Source: Bacteroidota bacterium (GTDB lineage: Bacteria > Bacteroidota > Bacteroidia > Flavobacteriales_D > Crocinitomicaceae). From it: a stretch of 6,684 nt of DNA. Position 1 is the stretch's first letter, and each line of letters begins with the position of its first letter. Shown in pieces: positions 5,329 to 6,684 of the stretch. A program made the position numbers and the translations under genes. Where the stretch lies: NCBI GenBank assembly GCA_016866375.1, contig VGMK01000119.1, positions 1-6,684 on the forward strand, in the 5' to 3' direction. The notes below the pieces were generated by a model. The model made no database searches, was not told the origin of the DNA, and was given only the letters and a program-made list of their open reading frames with translations.

Positions 5329-6006
5329 TTATTTCATCCTAGCATAAACTTGCTCGAAAATATACGCATGACCAAAATCATTCAGATGAATACCATCTCC
5401 GGAACCAAAAGCATCCTTTAGACCTAAGTCCCCATCTACTAAAACTTGCCAAACATCCACAAAGTTTCTTGAAAACTCACTTTTTAAAGAATGATGCAAT
5501 GACAATTGTTGCTTTCGAGTTTGCATACTTGTAAAGTTCCTCGGTTGTGGTGATATGATTAAATAACGGATTTTGCGCCGCTCGAGTAAATCTACCATAA
5601 TTCTGTAATTGCGCAATTGCTCCTCATTTGAATATCCGTAGGAAGCATCATTTGATGGCATATTAATAATTACCAAGGTGGGATTTAGCTCGAGTGCTTT
5701 TGTAATATTCCTCTCTACATCCGGGGGGGGTCTATTTTCATACGAACTATTGGAAGGAAGAATGTGGAATGTGGAATATCCACTTCTACCAAAATTTATC
5801 ACACTCGCCGATTTATTCGACTTTTTAAGTTTATTTTCTAATTGAGATACCCATGAATTTCTTGGAATGGAAGCTCCAGTGCCTTCAGCGGTGGATGACC
5901 CTAGGACCAAAATTCTAACCGGTGGTTGCGAGCATTCGGAACATCTTGAACTTTGGCTAAAAAAACAGAGTGTACTTAATAAAAACAGACAAAACAAGAT
6001 CCTCAT
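5329..6006 (-). CDS. Secreted SGNH/GDSL-type hydrolase
   Basis: A 225-residue protein with a Sec signal peptide (residues 1 to about 19: Arg2, then a hydrophobic stretch) and no clear lipobox, so it is exported to the periplasm or beyond. The mature part has the SGNH esterase blocks in order: block I VLGSSTAEG with catalytic Ser38 (GSS in place of GDS), block II NFGRSGYS with the oxyanion Gly73 or Gly76, block III PSND with Asn119, and block V DGIHLND with Asp204 and His207. The full triad Ser38-Asp204-His207 is present. Family members remove acyl or acetyl groups from sugars, peptidoglycan or lipids; the substrate here cannot be read from sequence. Cys22 and Cys25 follow the signal peptide. 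A run of eight C on the coding strand (5730-5723) encodes Pro93-Pro95 between the blocks. It is the first gene of a two-gene - strand unit, with the ATG at 6006. Confidence 0.85.
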   Translation of the reverse strand: MRILFCLFLLSTLCFFSQSSRCSECSQPPVRILVLGSSTAEGTGASIPRNSWVSQLENKLKKSNKSASVINFGRSGYSTFHILPSNSSYENRPPPDVERNITKALELNPTLVIINMPSNDASYGYSNEEQLRNYRIMVDLLERRKIRYLIISPQPRNFTSMQTRKQQLSLHHSLKSEFSRNFVDVWQVLVDGDLGLKDAFGSGDGIHLNDFGHAYIFEQVYARMK

Positions 6007-6122
6007 ATTAAATGCATGTCAAATTCTTTACCAAGATATTTATTTTTTAAAAAAAATTGTCGGGAGTTGTAAGAAATTTAGAATCTGGTTATTGTTCGGT
6101 TTCTACTTATTTTTTAATCTGC

Positions 6123-6151
6123 AGTTTGCGCTGAAAACTATTTTTTTTTTT
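6123..6151 (+). terminator. Weak hairpin followed by eleven T, role unclear
   Basis: AGTTT (6123-6127) pairs with AAACT (6135-6139) around a 7-base loop, then one A and an 11-base T run (6141-6151). The form is that of a + strand intrinsic terminator, but the stem is short and AT-rich. No + strand gene ends upstream, so it would end only an unseen small transcript, read-through antisense to the SGNH gene, or act in a leader. Confidence 0.35.
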
Positions 6152-6178
6152 GGTTTTTCTCCCTAAAAATTATATTTT
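6149..6178 (+). promoter_or_regulatory. Possible promoter of the TonB-dependent receptor gene
   Basis: TTTG (6149-6152) and TATATTTT (6171-6178) are separated by 18 bases. They resemble the Bacteroidota -33 TTTG and -7 TAnnTTTG boxes, with the final G of the -7 box replaced by T. A start about 6 bases further on would give a leader of roughly 20 bases before ATG 6205. The surrounding sequence is very AT-rich, so chance matches are likely. Confidence 0.4.
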
Positions 6179-6204
6179 TATCCCTTAACCTATTTTCTTT
6201 AAGT

Positions 6205-6684
6205 ATGAAGTTTGTTTTTACAATTATACTACTGACTACGAGTTTTTTTGCAATGAGTCAAATCCTTGAATTCAAAGGTAGAGTTCAAGACCTTACAAAC
6301 AATTCCGGGGTTCCCTTAGCGAAAGTGATGGTAAAGGGTACAAATACCGGGGTCAAAACTGATTTTGATGGCAACTTTACTATTAAATTAGACTTCTTTG
6401 GAGGCATTAAAAAGTACACATTAATAGTCCGAGCAGACAGTTATAACGAGATGGAGTTTGACGTGGATGAGTCAAAAACATCTTTAGTATTTCTTATTAA
6501 GCCAATTGATAAAATATTAAACGAGGTTGTTGTTTCAAGTTCAAGAGTTTCAGAAAGAATCTTTGAGGCTCCCGTTAGTATTCAAAAGCTCAGTGCAAAA
6601 GAAATACTTTCTACTTCCAGTGGGAATTTTTATGAGGGGTTCAAAAATCTCAAAGGGGTAGATATTTCAACTTCCAGTGCTGGT
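6205..6684 (+). CDS. N-terminal part of a TonB-dependent outer-membrane receptor
   Basis: The first 160 codons of a gene that runs off the window with no stop. It opens with a Sec signal peptide (MKFVFTIILL through AMSQ, about 19 residues). Residues about 22-105 form a carboxypeptidase-regulatory-like beta-sandwich: FKGRVQD, VPLAKVMVKGTNTG, TDFDGNFTIKL. This domain is common before the plug in Bacteroidota receptors. The segment NEVVVSSSRVSERIFEAPVSIQKLSAKEI then fits the TonB box and start of the plug, followed by the plug helix region and GVDISTSSAG. Full-length relatives usually have 700-1000 residues, with a 22-strand barrel importing siderophores, vitamins or glycans using TonB-ExbB-ExbD energy. 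The ligand cannot be told from this part. No Shine-Dalgarno is seen. It is divergent from the SGNH gene, with 198 bases between. Confidence 0.88.
   Translation, partial: MKFVFTIILLTTSFFAMSQILEFKGRVQDLTNNSGVPLAKVMVKGTNTGVKTDFDGNFTIKLDFFGGIKKYTLIVRADSYNEMEFDVDESKTSLVFLIKPIDKILNEVVVSSSRVSERIFEAPVSIQKLSAKEILSTSSGNFYEGFKNLKGVDISTSSAG

Noticed and set aside
6039..6058. T6A8 palindrome upstream of the SGNH gene as a terminator or operator
   Set aside because: A pure A/T inverted repeat in AT-rich intergenic DNA is expected by chance; at most it bends DNA near a promoter.
5867..6166. A 99-codon + strand open frame across the start of the SGNH gene
   Set aside because: It is antisense to the signal peptide region of a well-supported gene and then translates AT-rich intergenic DNA into low-complexity residues.

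Overview
The window looks like chromosomal DNA from a marine-type Bacteroidota, most likely the Flavobacteriia. The signs are: an AT-rich composition; a small SRP RNA with the Bacteroidota-style apical sequence and a TAnnTTTG-type -7 promoter box in front of it; a saccharopine/alanine dehydrogenase-like protein of the ~400-residue flavobacterial type; a conserved 190-residue flavobacterial protein of unknown role; and a TonB-dependent receptor that opens with a carboxypeptidase-regulatory-like domain. The genus cannot be told from the sequence alone.

Layout. At the left edge a tRNA-Arg(ACG) gene runs leftwards into its own intrinsic terminator. Divergent from it, on the + strand, is the SRP RNA gene. 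A tight + strand run of five genes follows: a small lipoprotein (432-839), a ribulose-phosphate 3-epimerase-like protein fused to a CBS pair (836-1840), a type I-beta DAHP synthase-family protein (1837-2835), a KdsC-like HAD phosphatase with an HTH-like N-terminal extension (2837-3511), and a LYS1/alanine dehydrogenase-family enzyme (3515-4729). These genes overlap by 4 bases or lie 1-3 bases apart, so they are almost certainly one transcript. Converging on them is a - strand pair, a secreted SGNH hydrolase (6006-5329) followed by the conserved unknown (5305-4733). The right edge holds the first 160 codons of a TonB-dependent receptor on the + strand.

How the genes may work together. The interesting part is 836-4729. 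Sugar-phosphate epimerase plus KpsF-like CBS domains, a PEP-dependent 3-deoxyulosonate synthase and a KdsC-type phosphatase copy the logic of Kdo synthesis (KdsD, KdsA, KdsC), but each step is a non-orthologous or rearranged version. The fourth gene is a dehydrogenase of a family that makes or breaks bonds between a keto acid and an amine. I infer, without proof, a pathway: sugar phosphate, then 3-deoxy-2-keto acid phosphate, then the free 3-deoxy-2-keto acid, then perhaps a reductively aminated product. The plainer alternative is that the cluster feeds and regulates the shikimate pathway (pentose phosphates to erythrose-4-phosphate to DAHP), with the last two genes carried along.

No CRISPR array, insertion sequence, integrase or prophage gene was seen. 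No stretch longer than 300 bases lacks a feature.
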